Below, one piece after another: positions 31,255 through 41,157 of a stretch of DNA of 64,000 bases; the stretch's first letter is position 1, and each line of letters starts with the position of its first letter. Under the pieces are notes generated by a model. The model did no database searches. It was not told the DNA's origin and saw only the letters and a list, made by a program, of their open reading frames with translations. This stretch comes from an uncultured Phycisphaerales bacterium (GTDB taxonomy: Bacteria; Planctomycetota; Phycisphaerae; Phycisphaerales; UBA1924). The stretch lies in assembly GCA_903929885.1 (NCBI GenBank), contig CAIYWI010000150.1, positions 1 through 64,000 of the forward strand, written 5' to 3'. A program made the position numbers and the translations under genes.

Positions 31255-33567
31255 TCAGTTCGGGAAGCCCTGCGGCGAGAAGTCGAGGGCCCGCACGAGG
31301 AACGACCAGCGATCGCCGGCCTCCTCGATCACCTTCGCCGTGGGCTTGCCCGCGCCGTGACCCGCCCGCGACTCGATGCGGATGAGCGCGGGATTGGCGC
31401 AGTCGGCCGCCTGCGCCGCCTGGAGCGCGGCCGCGAACTTGAAGGAGTGCGCCGGCACCACGCGATCGTCGTGATCGGCGGTCATGATCATCGTCGGCGG
31501 GTAGCACGTGCCCTTCTTGAGGTTGTGCAAGGGCGAATAGGCGAAGAGGGCCTTGAACTCGTCGGCGTTCTCGGCCGAGCCGTAGTCGCTGGTCCACGCG
31601 TGGCCGATGGTGAACTTGTGGAAGCGGAGCATGTCGAGCACGCCCACCTCGGGCAGCGCGGCGCCGAAGAGGTCGGGTCGCTGCACGATGCACGCGCCGA
31701 CGAGGAGGCCGCCGTTGCTGCCGCCGCGGATGGCCAGCTTCCTGGGCGACGTGTACTTCTCCTTGACGAGGTACTCGCCGGCGGCGATGAAGTCGTCGAA
31801 GACGTTCTGCTTGCGGAGCTTGGTGCCCGCTTGATGCCACGATTCGCCGTACTCGCCGCCGCCGCGGATGTTGGCAACGGCGTAGATGCCGCCCATCTCC
31901 ATCCACACGAGGTTGGAGACCGAGAAGGCGGGCGTGATGGGGATGTTGAAGCCCCCGTAGCCGTAGAGGAGCGTCGGCGCGCTGCCGTCGCGCTTGATGC
32001 CCTTCCTGGAGGCGATGAACATGGGCACGCGGGTGCCGTCCTTGCTGGCGTAGAAGACCTGCGAGGTCTCGTAGGCGTCGGGATCGAAGGCGACCTTGGC
32101 CTCCTTGAAGAGCGTGCTCTCGCCGGTGGCCACGTCGTGGCGATAGATGCGGGCGGGGGTCGTGAAGCCGCTGAAGCTGTAGAAGGTCTCGGTGTCGGTC
32201 GCCTTGCCGGCAAAGCCCGCGGCGGTGCCGATGCCGGGCAGCTTGACGTCGCGGACGAACGCGCCCGTGGCGTCGAAGACCTTCACCTCGCTGCGGGCGT
32301 CTCGCAGGTACGAGACGAAGAAGTGGTTGCCCACGAAGCTGACGCCCTGAATGGTCGCGTCCGCCTGGGGAATCACCTCTCGCCAATTCGATCGCTCGGG
32401 GCTGGCGGTGTCGACGGCGATCACGCGGCCCATCGGGGCCTTGAGGTCGGTGCGGAAGTAGAAGACGCTTCCGATGTTGGTCACGAAGTCGTACGAGGCG
32501 TCGAAGTCGTTGAGCAGCTCCACGAAGCCGCGAGAGGCGTTGCCCGCCGCCGTGACGAGCTTGGCCCGCTCGACCCGCAGGTCCTTGAGCGCCGCCTCGT
32601 CGGCCTTGCCACCCTCGACCATCGCCTTGATGCGACGCTCGACATCGAGGATCGCGGCATCGCTCGCCGCCGCCGGGGCGTTGAGCGGCGCGGCCTGAAG
32701 ATCGCGGTAGAAGACTCGGTTCTTGGGATCGGTGCCCTTCGACACGCCCATCACGATGAAGCGGCCGTCGTCGGTCACCATCGCGCCGTAGCCCCAGTCC
32801 TTCTCGTCGGAGCGCTCGTAGACGAGCACGTCCTTGTCCTGCGCGGTGCCCAGGGCGTGGTAGTACACCTTCTGGTAGAAGTTGCTGCCGGTGAGCTTGT
32901 TCTCGCCGGGCGCCGGCGCATCGAAGCGCGAATAGAGGAAGCCCTTGCCGTCCTTGGTGAACGACGCGCCCGAGAACTTCACCCAGTTGATGACGTCGTC
33001 GGTGTCCTTGCCGGTGGCGATGTCGCGCACCCTCCACGTGTTCCAGTCGGAGCCGGCCTCGGCGATGCCGTAGGCCATGTGGCGGCCGTCCGCGCTGACC
33101 GCCATGCCCGCCAGCGCCATGGTGCCGTCGGCCTTGAGGGTGTTGGGGTCGAGCAGCACCCGGGCCTCGCCGCCCAGCGAATCGGCCGTGTAGATGACCG
33201 ACTGGTTCTGCAGGCCGCTGTTGTACGACCAGAAGTAGCGACCGCCCTCCTTGCCCGGAGTGCCGAACTTCTCGAAGTTCCAGAGCTTGGTGATGCGATC
33301 GATGATCGCCTGACGCTCCGGCACGCCCCTGATGTACCCCTCGGTCAACTTGTTCTGGGCGTCGATCCACTGACGCGACTCGGCCGAGTCGGGGTCCTCC
33401 AACCACCGGTACGGGTCGGGCACCTTCACGCCGTGATAGTCGTCGACCTGGTCCACCGTCTTGGCGGGCGGGTACTTCCACCCTTCGCTCTGGGCGAAGG
33501 AAGCGCCCGCCACGAGTGCGACAAGGACCGCCGAGGCGGCCAGCGATGAGGTCACGTCTGCTTGCAT
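31255..33567 (-). CDS. Prolyl oligopeptidase (S9A), exported
   Basis: A 770-aa serine peptidase that cleaves short peptides after proline. The ATG at 33567 begins a signal peptide (VLVALVAGASFAQ). The N-terminal block YPPAKTVDQVDDYHGVKVPDPYRWLED is characteristic. A seven-bladed propeller is expected over about residues 95-460. The catalytic domain has the nucleophile Ser617 in RGGSNGGLL and the C-terminal His in RAGHGAGKP, with the Asp in DDRVVPAHS. Length is normal for S9A plus signal. It is the first gene of an operon with the cyanophycinase-like lipoprotein (17-bp gap), which suggests sequential extracellular or periplasmic peptide breakdown. Confidence 0.93.
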   Translation of the reverse strand: MQADVTSSLAASAVLVALVAGASFAQSEGWKYPPAKTVDQVDDYHGVKVPDPYRWLEDPDSAESRQWIDAQNKLTEGYIRGVPERQAIIDRITKLWNFEKFGTPGKEGGRYFWSYNSGLQNQSVIYTADSLGGEARVLLDPNTLKADGTMALAGMAVSADGRHMAYGIAEAGSDWNTWRVRDIATGKDTDDVINWVKFSGASFTKDGKGFLYSRFDAPAPGENKLTGSNFYQKVYYHALGTAQDKDVLVYERSDEKDWGYGAMVTDDGRFIVMGVSKGTDPKNRVFYRDLQAAPLNAPAAASDAAILDVERRIKAMVEGGKADEAALKDLRVERAKLVTAAGNASRGFVELLNDFDASYDFVTNIGSVFYFRTDLKAPMGRVIAVDTASPERSNWREVIPQADATIQGVSFVGNHFFVSYLRDARSEVKVFDATGAFVRDVKLPGIGTAAGFAGKATDTETFYSFSGFTTPARIYRHDVATGESTLFKEAKVAFDPDAYETSQVFYASKDGTRVPMFIASRKGIKRDGSAPTLLYGYGGFNIPITPAFSVSNLVWMEMGGIYAVANIRGGGEYGESWHQAGTKLRKQNVFDDFIAAGEYLVKEKYTSPRKLAIRGGSNGGLLVGACIVQRPDLFGAALPEVGVLDMLRFHKFTIGHAWTSDYGSAENADEFKALFAYSPLHNLKKGTCYPPTMIMTADHDDRVVPAHSFKFAAALQAAQAADCANPALIRIESRAGHGAGKPTAKVIEEAGDRWSFLVRALDFSPQGFPN

Positions 33568-33672
33568 GATCGATGACTCCGGTGAAGTGAGGCCCGCGTG
33601 CCGTGGCGTCCTTCGACGCCGCCGCCACAGGGTAGCGACCCGCGGCACGCCGCAGCCTCGCCGTCAATTGGC

Positions 33673-35661
33673 TCACCCCCCCGCCCGCACCGTGAACCGC
33701 ACCGCGTCGACGCGCCCGCCCTCCCCCACGCACCGCAGCTCATGCTCCCCGGGGATGCACCTGATCCGATCCGCCCCCTCCACCCGCACGCCGTTGTGGA
33801 ACCATGTGCCCGGCTCGCTGGCGCGAGCACGCACCAACGCCCCGCCCCCCACCGCCACCATCACCGCTCCCGATTCGGGCTCCAGAATCCGCAATCGCTC
33901 GCTCCCTCGGTCGACCGCGGGCAGCGGATCGGTCACCAACAGCCGCCGCGGCGCGGGCGAATCGCCCCCCGCCAACGCCAACGCCGGGTCCGTGAGACAC
34001 GCGGCCAGCACCGGTTCGGCCGACTCGGCCCCGAGGTACTCGACGCGTCCTCGCCCCGAGAAGTCGCCCATCCACACGCCCGCCGCGAATCGGCGATTGT
34101 GCCCCACCGCCCATGCGTCGCGCCGCCCTGAACTCGTGCCCGTCTTCCAGCAGAACCAGGGCGCGGACGGCTCCGCGCCCGCGGCGACCCGCCTCCTTGA
34201 CGAAAGCACATCCGATACCGCGTGCGCCACCTCGGCCCGCATCGCCCGTCGCGACGACGGCGCTTCATCGGGAAAGATCGTCGCGCGCCGGTGCACGCCG
34301 CCGCGACCGAGCGTCGCGTAGGCATCGGTCAGGTCAAGGAGCGTCACTTCCGCGCCTCCCACGGCAATCGACAGGCCCGCCCGGCGCCCAGCGCCGTCCG
34401 CGAACCGCACGCCGCACGCGTCGAGCATCGACGCCACCATGCCCGGCCCCATCGATTCGACGAGCGCGATGGCCGGAATGTTGAGCGATCGACGCAGCGC
34501 ATCGCCGGCCTCGACGGGACCCGCGAACGTGCGGCTGAAGTTCGAAGGGTCCCACCCGCCTCGCACGAGGGGTTCATCACGCACGATCGACTCAGGCGCG
34601 AGACGCCCAGCCTCGAAGGCCGCCGCGTAGATGAAGGGCTTGAGGGCCGACCCCGGGCTTCGCCACGCCGCCGCGCCGTTGACCTCGGATCCCGCGCCCA
34701 CCGAAGCCATGGCGACGATGCGGGCCTGCTCGATGTCGATGACCACGCCCGCGCCCCGCGTGCCCGCGGGCATGGTCGCAAGCGCGGCCTGCAGCGCGTC
34801 GCCGAGGCGACGCTGAATCACCGGATCGATCGTCGTCGACCCGCCCGCGGGTCGCCTCGAGAGCACGTGCCACGCCACGGCCGGGGCGTCCCCGCCCGGC
34901 TCCGCCGTGCGCACCATCACTGGCGCGGCCTTCGCCTGATCGTGCTCGGCGGGCGTGATGAACCCTTCCTCGAGCATTCTCGCCAAGACACGGTCGCGGC
35001 GACGCTGCGCCGCCTGCGGCTGGCGATCCGGACGCAACGCCTCGGGCGACATCGGAAGTCCGGCCAGGAGTGCGGCCTCGTCGAGCGTCAGGTCGGCCGC
35101 TCGTCGCCCGTAGTACGCCCTCGCGGCTTCCTCGACCCCGCGGATGTTCCCTCCGTAGGGCGCGATGTTCAGGTAGTGCTCGAGGATGCGCTCCTTGCTC
35201 ATGAGCCCTTCGAGTTGCACCGCGCGGAAGGCCTGCACCCCCTTGGCCCAGAGCGTGCGGCGGCGGGGCTCGACCATGCGGGCCACCTGCATCGTGATGG
35301 TGCTCGCGCCCGACACCACTTCCGCCGCCGCGAGGTTCTGCGCCATCGCCCGGACCACCGCGACGACATCGACGCCCCCGTGTCGTTCGAAGCGTTGGTC
35401 CTCGCAGGCGATCGTGGCCTTCGCCAGCCACGGACCGGTGTCGGTCAGGGGCACCGGCGTGCGCCACTGCCCGTCAGAGCCAGTGCGCCGCAGCAGCACG
35501 CTCCCGGCAGCGTCGCGAACCACGACCGTCCTGGGCCGTGCCTCGAGCGCGTCGATCGGAAATGGGAACGCCGCATCGCACGCGGCAAACGCACCCCACG
35601 CGACTGCCGCCGCACCCGCCGCGGCCAAGCCCGCCCCGCGAATGAACCGACGCCATCTCAC
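33673..35661 (-). CDS. pbpC: Penicillin-binding protein 1C
   Basis: A 662-aa bifunctional class A penicillin-binding protein. One N-terminal membrane helix is followed by a GT51 glycosyltransferase domain (CEDQRFERHGGVD, GASTITMQVARM, KERILEHYLN, YYGRRAADLTLDEAALLAGL). The transpeptidase domain has SxxK at GSALKPFIYAAAF, SLN (RRSLNIPA) and KTGTSSG. A C-terminal BiPBP_C beta domain specific to PBP1C follows KTGT by about 180 residues. The GTG start overlaps the alpha-2-macroglobulin stop as GTGA, so translation is coupled. E. coli PbpC is about 770 aa; this copy is somewhat shorter. PBP1C next to bacterial A2M is a known conserved pairing. Confidence 0.93.
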   Translation of the reverse strand: MRWRRFIRGAGLAAAGAAAVAWGAFAACDAAFPFPIDALEARPRTVVVRDAAGSVLLRRTGSDGQWRTPVPLTDTGPWLAKATIACEDQRFERHGGVDVVAVVRAMAQNLAAAEVVSGASTITMQVARMVEPRRRTLWAKGVQAFRAVQLEGLMSKERILEHYLNIAPYGGNIRGVEEAARAYYGRRAADLTLDEAALLAGLPMSPEALRPDRQPQAAQRRRDRVLARMLEEGFITPAEHDQAKAAPVMVRTAEPGGDAPAVAWHVLSRRPAGGSTTIDPVIQRRLGDALQAALATMPAGTRGAGVVIDIEQARIVAMASVGAGSEVNGAAAWRSPGSALKPFIYAAAFEAGRLAPESIVRDEPLVRGGWDPSNFSRTFAGPVEAGDALRRSLNIPAIALVESMGPGMVASMLDACGVRFADGAGRRAGLSIAVGGAEVTLLDLTDAYATLGRGGVHRRATIFPDEAPSSRRAMRAEVAHAVSDVLSSRRRVAAGAEPSAPWFCWKTGTSSGRRDAWAVGHNRRFAAGVWMGDFSGRGRVEYLGAESAEPVLAACLTDPALALAGGDSPAPRRLLVTDPLPAVDRGSERLRILEPESGAVMVAVGGGALVRARASEPGTWFHNGVRVEGADRIRCIPGEHELRCVGEGGRVDAVRFTVRAGG

Positions 35662-38600
35662 CTCGCAACCTCCAGCGCAAAGCCGTCGGCCGCGAAGGAG
35701 GCCACCGACGGGTCGTACATCGACTCGGCCCGCACGGAAGGCACGCTGCACGACCCCGCGCCGATCACGCGGAGGAAGTAGCGGAAGGTGGCAGGTTCGA
35801 CGCCGGCCGTGGCGAAGATGACCACGCGGTCGTCGCGGAACTCCACGCGATCGGCCGACGACCGCTCCTTCGCCGTCGCCGAGGACGTCGCCAGCGACGG
35901 ACTCTCCACCTCGGCCAACGCGGGCAGCGGATCGACCACCGCGATCCGCGGGTGCTCCATGTCGGCGACCTGCGACTGGAGCGTCACCTCCACTTCCACG
36001 AGATCGCCCACCCGCAGCGGGCCGCTGAAGGGATGGCCGTTCACGAGCCACCGTCGACGCACGATGATGCCCTGGTCGGAGCGTTCCGGGTCTCGCCTCA
36101 GCCGGCCCTTGGTGGTCATGGCGATAAACGCCACGCCGTCGCCGACTCCGGGTTCGAGTTCGATCGTCGCCGGACGGTCGCTCCGCACGCCCCGCTGCAC
36201 GAAGGCCGACGCGTGACCGAAGGGCACGGTGCCGGCGTCGCCATGGAACGATCCCCGATAGGCGCCGCGGGGCGGCCGGCTCGCCTCGAAGGTCGCCAAC
36301 GCCCGCACCGCCGAGGCATCGTCGAGCGTCGACCCCCACGTGCCCCCACGCCGCATCGACTCCAGTTTCGTCGCCAGCGGCACGGCCCAGTCGTGCTCGG
36401 CGTCGATGCGCAGCGCGGCCACGAGCGTGGCCGCCACCTGCGACACCGGCGAACTCAGGCTCGAGCCCGACCACTGCACCTCCCGCGGCGATGGCAGCGA
36501 CGTTCCGAGCGCCCTGGCCGCCCGTTCGCGCCGCCCCATGTCGACGAGCGCCATCGCCAGGGTTGCCCTGCCACCGGCGTCGAGCGACGAGGCCCGCTCT
36601 TCCAGCGTCGCGATCCAGCCCGGCTCGGGTTTGTTCAGTCGCCCGAGCACCTCGCAGGCCATGGCCCGCGTGGAGTCGTCGATGCCTCCCTGTCGAGTGC
36701 TCCGCACCATGCTCGTCACCGACGCCCCCAGCGACTCGAGGAAGGACTCGGGCACGTCATGCCCGGCGCGACGGGCCTCGATGAGCACGCCCAACGCGTG
36801 GATGGTCCCCCACTCGTGCACCTGCCACGAGCCGGGCCAGTACGACAGGCCCCCGGCGGCCGTCTGCATGGCCCGCAGGCGAGCGATGCCGGCGTCGATC
36901 ATCCCCGCGACCACCTCGAGCCGTTCCGGCTGCGAAGCGCGAATCATGGGCGTGGCCGCCAGCAACGCGGCCATGCGACTGGCCGTCTGCTCGACGCACC
37001 CGTACGGATAGTCGATGAGCGACTCGATGGCGGGCTCCAACTGCACCGCAGGCGAAGGCGACACCGAGACATCCACCACCGTCGACGCGGGATCGAACGC
37101 CTCGTCGGGCGCGATCACGAGGCGTTCGCCCGCGCGAAGCGCGGCCACGGTCGTTCGCGTCGCAAAGGCATCGGCTCGGCGCACGAGGATCGGCTCGTCA
37201 GCCACGGCCTCGATCGATCCCGACGCGTTGACGCCCCTGACCTTGAACGTCAGCACGCCCTCGCCGTTGAAGGTGGCGGTCAGCCGCCGCGTCACCACCG
37301 TCGAGGCGCCTGGCGCCATCGCGACCTCGGCCTCGTCGCTCTGCACCGAGACAAGGTTGGGCGCCGCCACGTCAAGTCGCACCGCCAGCGGGCCCGACGT
37401 CGTGTTGGTCAGCCGCACCGCCACCTCGGCCATGTCGCCCGGCGAGAGGATGCTCGGAAGGCTCGGCTCGACCATCAGGGGCTGCGTCACGAGCGTCGTG
37501 GCCGAGGTCGCGCCGTAGCGATCGCCCGCGGCGATCACCGCGAAGAACCGCATCCGTCCCGTCATGCGGGCGGGCATCGTCACCTCGACGACCGTGCGAC
37601 CGCTCATGTCGAGTGCGGTCGCGGGCATCCACACGACTGCCGACTCGCGCCGACGCCGCGTGGGAGGGAGCGTCGCGTTGCCGGCGCCGTCTTCGTCGTC
37701 GCCACCGTCGCCGCCGATCCGCGTCCAGTCGGCGGGACGCTGGTAGTCAGGCAGCAGATCGCGGTACGCGTCGTCGCTCTCGACGCGCAGCCGTCGCGGC
37801 GAGAAGAACCACGCCCAAGGGTCGGGCGTTGCGTGCGCGGTCGCCAACAGAATGCCATCGTCAACACCCCACACGTGCACACGCCCGCCCTCGAGCCCCT
37901 GGGGCGTCGTGACCGCCACGGTCACTCGCTGCCCGGGTTGCACGCCGGCAGGCAGGTCGATCGCCACCGGCACCGCCGCCGCCCGATGATCGAGCCGCAC
38001 GCGGGCCAACCCCTTCGCGCTCATGGGCATCCAGCGATCGGACGTGACATCAAGCCCCCGGACCACCGCCGCCGCGAGGAAGGCCCCGCCCCGCACCGAC
38101 GGGGGCATCGCCACCTCCACCACCGTCGCGCCCGCCTCCACCTGACGCACCTCGTGCCAGTGGACGCGGTCGGACTCGAGCGACAGCAGCATCGTGCCGG
38201 CGAAGGGGCTCACGATGGTCGCCTTCGTGGTCTCGCCCGGCGGAGGGTCGCGTTCGACCATCACCGCCACCCGCTCAGGTCGGGGCGCGCCGCCCCCCTG
38301 CCCCTCCGACCACGGCACGTCGAACTCGATCATCGCCGCCGCACCCGACGCGCCCGTCGCGTAGACCCTGTGACGCCCGCCCTGCGTCGCCTTCAGCGGC
38401 TCGACGCCCTGCACCTCGCTCACCACGCGGTTCCACTGCGACACCGTCGCCTCGTGCTCGGCCGACTTCCACGTCAGACGCCCCCACACCTCTTGCAGCC
38501 GCCAATCCGTCTCCACTCGCACCAGCCGGAACGCCACATCGTCCGACGCCGCGAGGGGCACGGTGCCCGCCACCCGCACCCACTCCACGCCCGTCGGCAC

Positions 38601-40970
38601 CGCCTCCGGGCCCGCTCGCACCACGCGCAGCCCCATGTGCTGCGCCAGCGTGTCGATCTCGACCACGCGACTGGCCGACACCGTGCGACCGCCCGCTTCG
38701 ATCACCGAGGCCTCGAGCGTCGTTCGCCACGACCCCGGCACGCCCGGCGCCGACCACGCCACCGTCGCCACGCCCACGTCGTCGAGCGTCGCCTCGATCG
38801 GCAGGCCCGCCTCGCGCACCTGCGACACCCACGGCAACGCCGGCGGCAGGTCAAAGACGAACCCGGCCTGGGCGGCATCCACGAATCGCACCCGGTCATG
38901 ACGCGCCGACACCACCGCCCGCAACCCTGCCGCGGGGATGCCGATGAGGTGCCTGGCCGCCACGCGGAGCGAGCCCTTCTCCTCGCCCGTTGCCGGCGCG
39001 CCGGCTTCCAACGCCACCTCGATCCGAGGCGTCACGAAGGGCTCGATCAACGCGTCGAACCCGCCCAAGGCCATCGTCGATCCCGGCAGCACCGCCTCGA
39101 AGCGGTACCGCCCAGCGTGCCCCGCCGGCGACGACTCGTACGTGGCGTGGAAGCCCCCCGCCTGGTCTGTCGTCACGGGAATCGCCGCCACCTCGCGACC
39201 ATCGGGACGACGAACGCGAACGGCCAGCGGCACGTCGGCCGCTGCCTGACCGGCCTCGTCGCGGGCGATGCCGCTGATCTGCACCGGCTCGCCGGGCTGG
39301 TAGAGCCCGCGATCGCCGTAGAGATGGATGTCGTACCCCACAGGCGAGGCCCGCCCGGACTGGTCGACATCGTCGAGCAGGTCGGTGGTGCGCCCGAGTT
39401 CGAGGTACGTCAGGTCGGAGGCGTGCTCGGCGACGATGAACCACGCGCCCCGCTCGCGGCTTGCCGAAGCCAGCGGCAGCGTCGCGACGCCCGACTCGTC
39501 GGTGACGGCCTCGGCCATGACTTGGTTGTCGCGGGAGATGACGGTGACGTTGACGCCCGGGGCGGGCATGCCGCTGCGGATGCTCGTGACCCACGCCAGA
39601 ACGCCGTCGCGCCCTCGCTTGGCATGGATGGCCAGGTCGGTGACGGCGACGATGGCCCAGTCGCGGGCCCACCCCGAATCCGTCGCCCGCACGCCGACGC
39701 GGTAGACCCCCGTCTGCCCGCCCAGCAGCGACTCGAGATCGAGCGTGCCCTTGACGATGGCGTTCGGACGACTCTCGAGCGGGAAGGTCCGCTCGGGCAA
39801 CTCGCGCGACGTGAAGGCCGGGGCGTTGCCGGCCAGAAAGGCCCCAAGGTTGTTGCGGTGCACGCGACTGGCGCCGACCACCAGCCCACGCACGTTGATC
39901 GTCTCGACATCCAGTTGCATCGCCCCTTGGGGCGAGAGCACGCCGCGACTGAGGGGGATCCGCACCGCAGGATCGGGTTCCTCGACGTTCACGCTGACGA
40001 CTCGGGCCGACCCCAAGGCCAGACCACCGGCGGAGACGAGCTGCGACGGGATGATGAGCCGATAGGCGGTGGCCGGGACGAACGGTCCGCTGACCACCAA
40101 CACCGGACCCGCCAGCGTGATGCGGGCCGCCACCGGCGGCACGATCTCGACCGGCGGCAGGGGCTGCTTGGGATCAAGGTCGCGAGTGAAGGCGATGCGA
40201 ACCTCGATCTCGGGGTCGAAGGCTCGCGCGGCCACACGGGTATTGACGATCTCAAGCCGCTGGGGGCTGGGCAGCGCGATCGACCGGCGAACGGATTCGC
40301 CCAGACCCAGCGTGCCCCCGGCACCCTTGAGCCCGCCGCCGATGGTGATCGTCAGGTCGGCCCCCGCGGGCATGCACCGCAGCAGCAGAGCACGGTCGGG
40401 CCGGGGCGAAACGCACTCGACGGCCACGGGCGCATCGCCGCTGACCGCCTGCACTTCGCGGCGGAGGTCATCGGGCGCGACGGGCTGGTTGAATCGAACC
40501 TCGAGCGTGGCCCCGTCGGGGGCCAGGGCGATCAGTTGCACCGCCTCGACCCGCAAGGGCGAAGTGGCCAGACGCCGCTCGAAGGCGTCGTAGGGGCGGC
40601 GGCCGGTGACATCGGCGGCCTTGGGCGACAGGGCGAGCGTGAACTCGCGTCCCGGAGGGAAGGGGCTCGCCGGGACGAACTCGAGGCGGTCGGGCGACGC
40701 CCATCGCCAGCGGCCGCCGGGATCGGGCGTGACGGTGAGGGGCGAGGGATGTGCATCCTCGCCCACCTTGGACTCGGGCACGACTGGCTCGTGGAAGGTC
40801 ACGACGATGCGGTCGGCCTCGTCGAGCGGCCCTTCGGGCGAGACCGAGGCCACCCGGAGCCATGGCAGGCGCACCTCGAGCAGCGAGGCACGGATCCACG
40901 CCAGGCCCGCGACGTTGACGACGACAAGCACCGCGGCCAAGGCGGCGAAACGCCCGTGCGACTGCTTCAT
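35658..40970 (-). CDS. Bacterial alpha-2-macroglobulin (thioester type)
   Basis: A 1770-aa periplasmic protease-trapping protein. The start at 40970 gives a membrane anchor helix (about 9-27). A chain of macroglobulin domains occupies the N-terminal two thirds; the MG1-type block GEPVQISGIARD with LYGDRGLYQPGE marks the A2M core. Cys1325-Val-Glu-Gln1328 in PYGCVEQTASRM is the thioester motif, followed by an alpha-helical complement-like domain, so this is a reactive trap and not a thioester-less paralogue. The bait region cannot be defined by eye. Bacterial A2Ms are thought to inhibit attacking proteases after envelope breach while PBP1C repairs the wall; the 4-nt overlap with pbpC fits that idea. 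Confidence 0.93.
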   Translation of the reverse strand: MKQSHGRFAALAAVLVVVNVAGLAWIRASLLEVRLPWLRVASVSPEGPLDEADRIVVTFHEPVVPESKVGEDAHPSPLTVTPDPGGRWRWASPDRLEFVPASPFPPGREFTLALSPKAADVTGRRPYDAFERRLATSPLRVEAVQLIALAPDGATLEVRFNQPVAPDDLRREVQAVSGDAPVAVECVSPRPDRALLLRCMPAGADLTITIGGGLKGAGGTLGLGESVRRSIALPSPQRLEIVNTRVAARAFDPEIEVRIAFTRDLDPKQPLPPVEIVPPVAARITLAGPVLVVSGPFVPATAYRLIIPSQLVSAGGLALGSARVVSVNVEEPDPAVRIPLSRGVLSPQGAMQLDVETINVRGLVVGASRVHRNNLGAFLAGNAPAFTSRELPERTFPLESRPNAIVKGTLDLESLLGGQTGVYRVGVRATDSGWARDWAIVAVTDLAIHAKRGRDGVLAWVTSIRSGMPAPGVNVTVISRDNQVMAEAVTDESGVATLPLASASRERGAWFIVAEHASDLTYLELGRTTDLLDDVDQSGRASPVGYDIHLYGDRGLYQPGEPVQISGIARDEAGQAAADVPLAVRVRRPDGREVAAIPVTTDQAGGFHATYESSPAGHAGRYRFEAVLPGSTMALGGFDALIEPFVTPRIEVALEAGAPATGEEKGSLRVAARHLIGIPAAGLRAVVSARHDRVRFVDAAQAGFVFDLPPALPWVSQVREAGLPIEATLDDVGVATVAWSAPGVPGSWRTTLEASVIEAGGRTVSASRVVEIDTLAQHMGLRVVRAGPEAVPTGVEWVRVAGTVPLAASDDVAFRLVRVETDWRLQEVWGRLTWKSAEHEATVSQWNRVVSEVQGVEPLKATQGGRHRVYATGASGAAAMIEFDVPWSEGQGGGAPRPERVAVMVERDPPPGETTKATIVSPFAGTMLLSLESDRVHWHEVRQVEAGATVVEVAMPPSVRGGAFLAAAVVRGLDVTSDRWMPMSAKGLARVRLDHRAAAVPVAIDLPAGVQPGQRVTVAVTTPQGLEGGRVHVWGVDDGILLATAHATPDPWAWFFSPRRLRVESDDAYRDLLPDYQRPADWTRIGGDGGDDEDGAGNATLPPTRRRRESAVVWMPATALDMSGRTVVEVTMPARMTGRMRFFAVIAAGDRYGATSATTLVTQPLMVEPSLPSILSPGDMAEVAVRLTNTTSGPLAVRLDVAAPNLVSVQSDEAEVAMAPGASTVVTRRLTATFNGEGVLTFKVRGVNASGSIEAVADEPILVRRADAFATRTTVAALRAGERLVIAPDEAFDPASTVVDVSVSPSPAVQLEPAIESLIDYPYGCVEQTASRMAALLAATPMIRASQPERLEVVAGMIDAGIARLRAMQTAAGGLSYWPGSWQVHEWGTIHALGVLIEARRAGHDVPESFLESLGASVTSMVRSTRQGGIDDSTRAMACEVLGRLNKPEPGWIATLEERASSLDAGGRATLAMALVDMGRRERAARALGTSLPSPREVQWSGSSLSSPVSQVAATLVAALRIDAEHDWAVPLATKLESMRRGGTWGSTLDDASAVRALATFEASRPPRGAYRGSFHGDAGTVPFGHASAFVQRGVRSDRPATIELEPGVGDGVAFIAMTTKGRLRRDPERSDQGIIVRRRWLVNGHPFSGPLRVGDLVEVEVTLQSQVADMEHPRIAVVDPLPALAEVESPSLATSSATAKERSSADRVEFRDDRVVIFATAGVEPATFRYFLRVIGAGSCSVPSVRAESMYDPSVASFAADGFALEVAR

Positions 40971-41157
40971 GTCCACTCCCTCCCGAACCCTGATTGACGA
41001 CGGCTCGCATCGGCGGCGAATCGCACTCGCGCCCTGCGGGCCGGTGATATCGACAGATCCTCGAACGTCGCTGCACCAATTGGCGAGGCGTTGAATCGAG
41101 CATCCGCCAACGATCCACCGCCGTTCCACACCCCGTGTCATCACGCCGGAGCCTGCC

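Noticed and set aside
35952-40997. A 1681-codon plus-strand open frame opposite the alpha-2-macroglobulin gene
   Set aside because: Its translation is His/Arg/Gly-rich without family motifs, while the minus strand encodes a complete alpha-2-macroglobulin.
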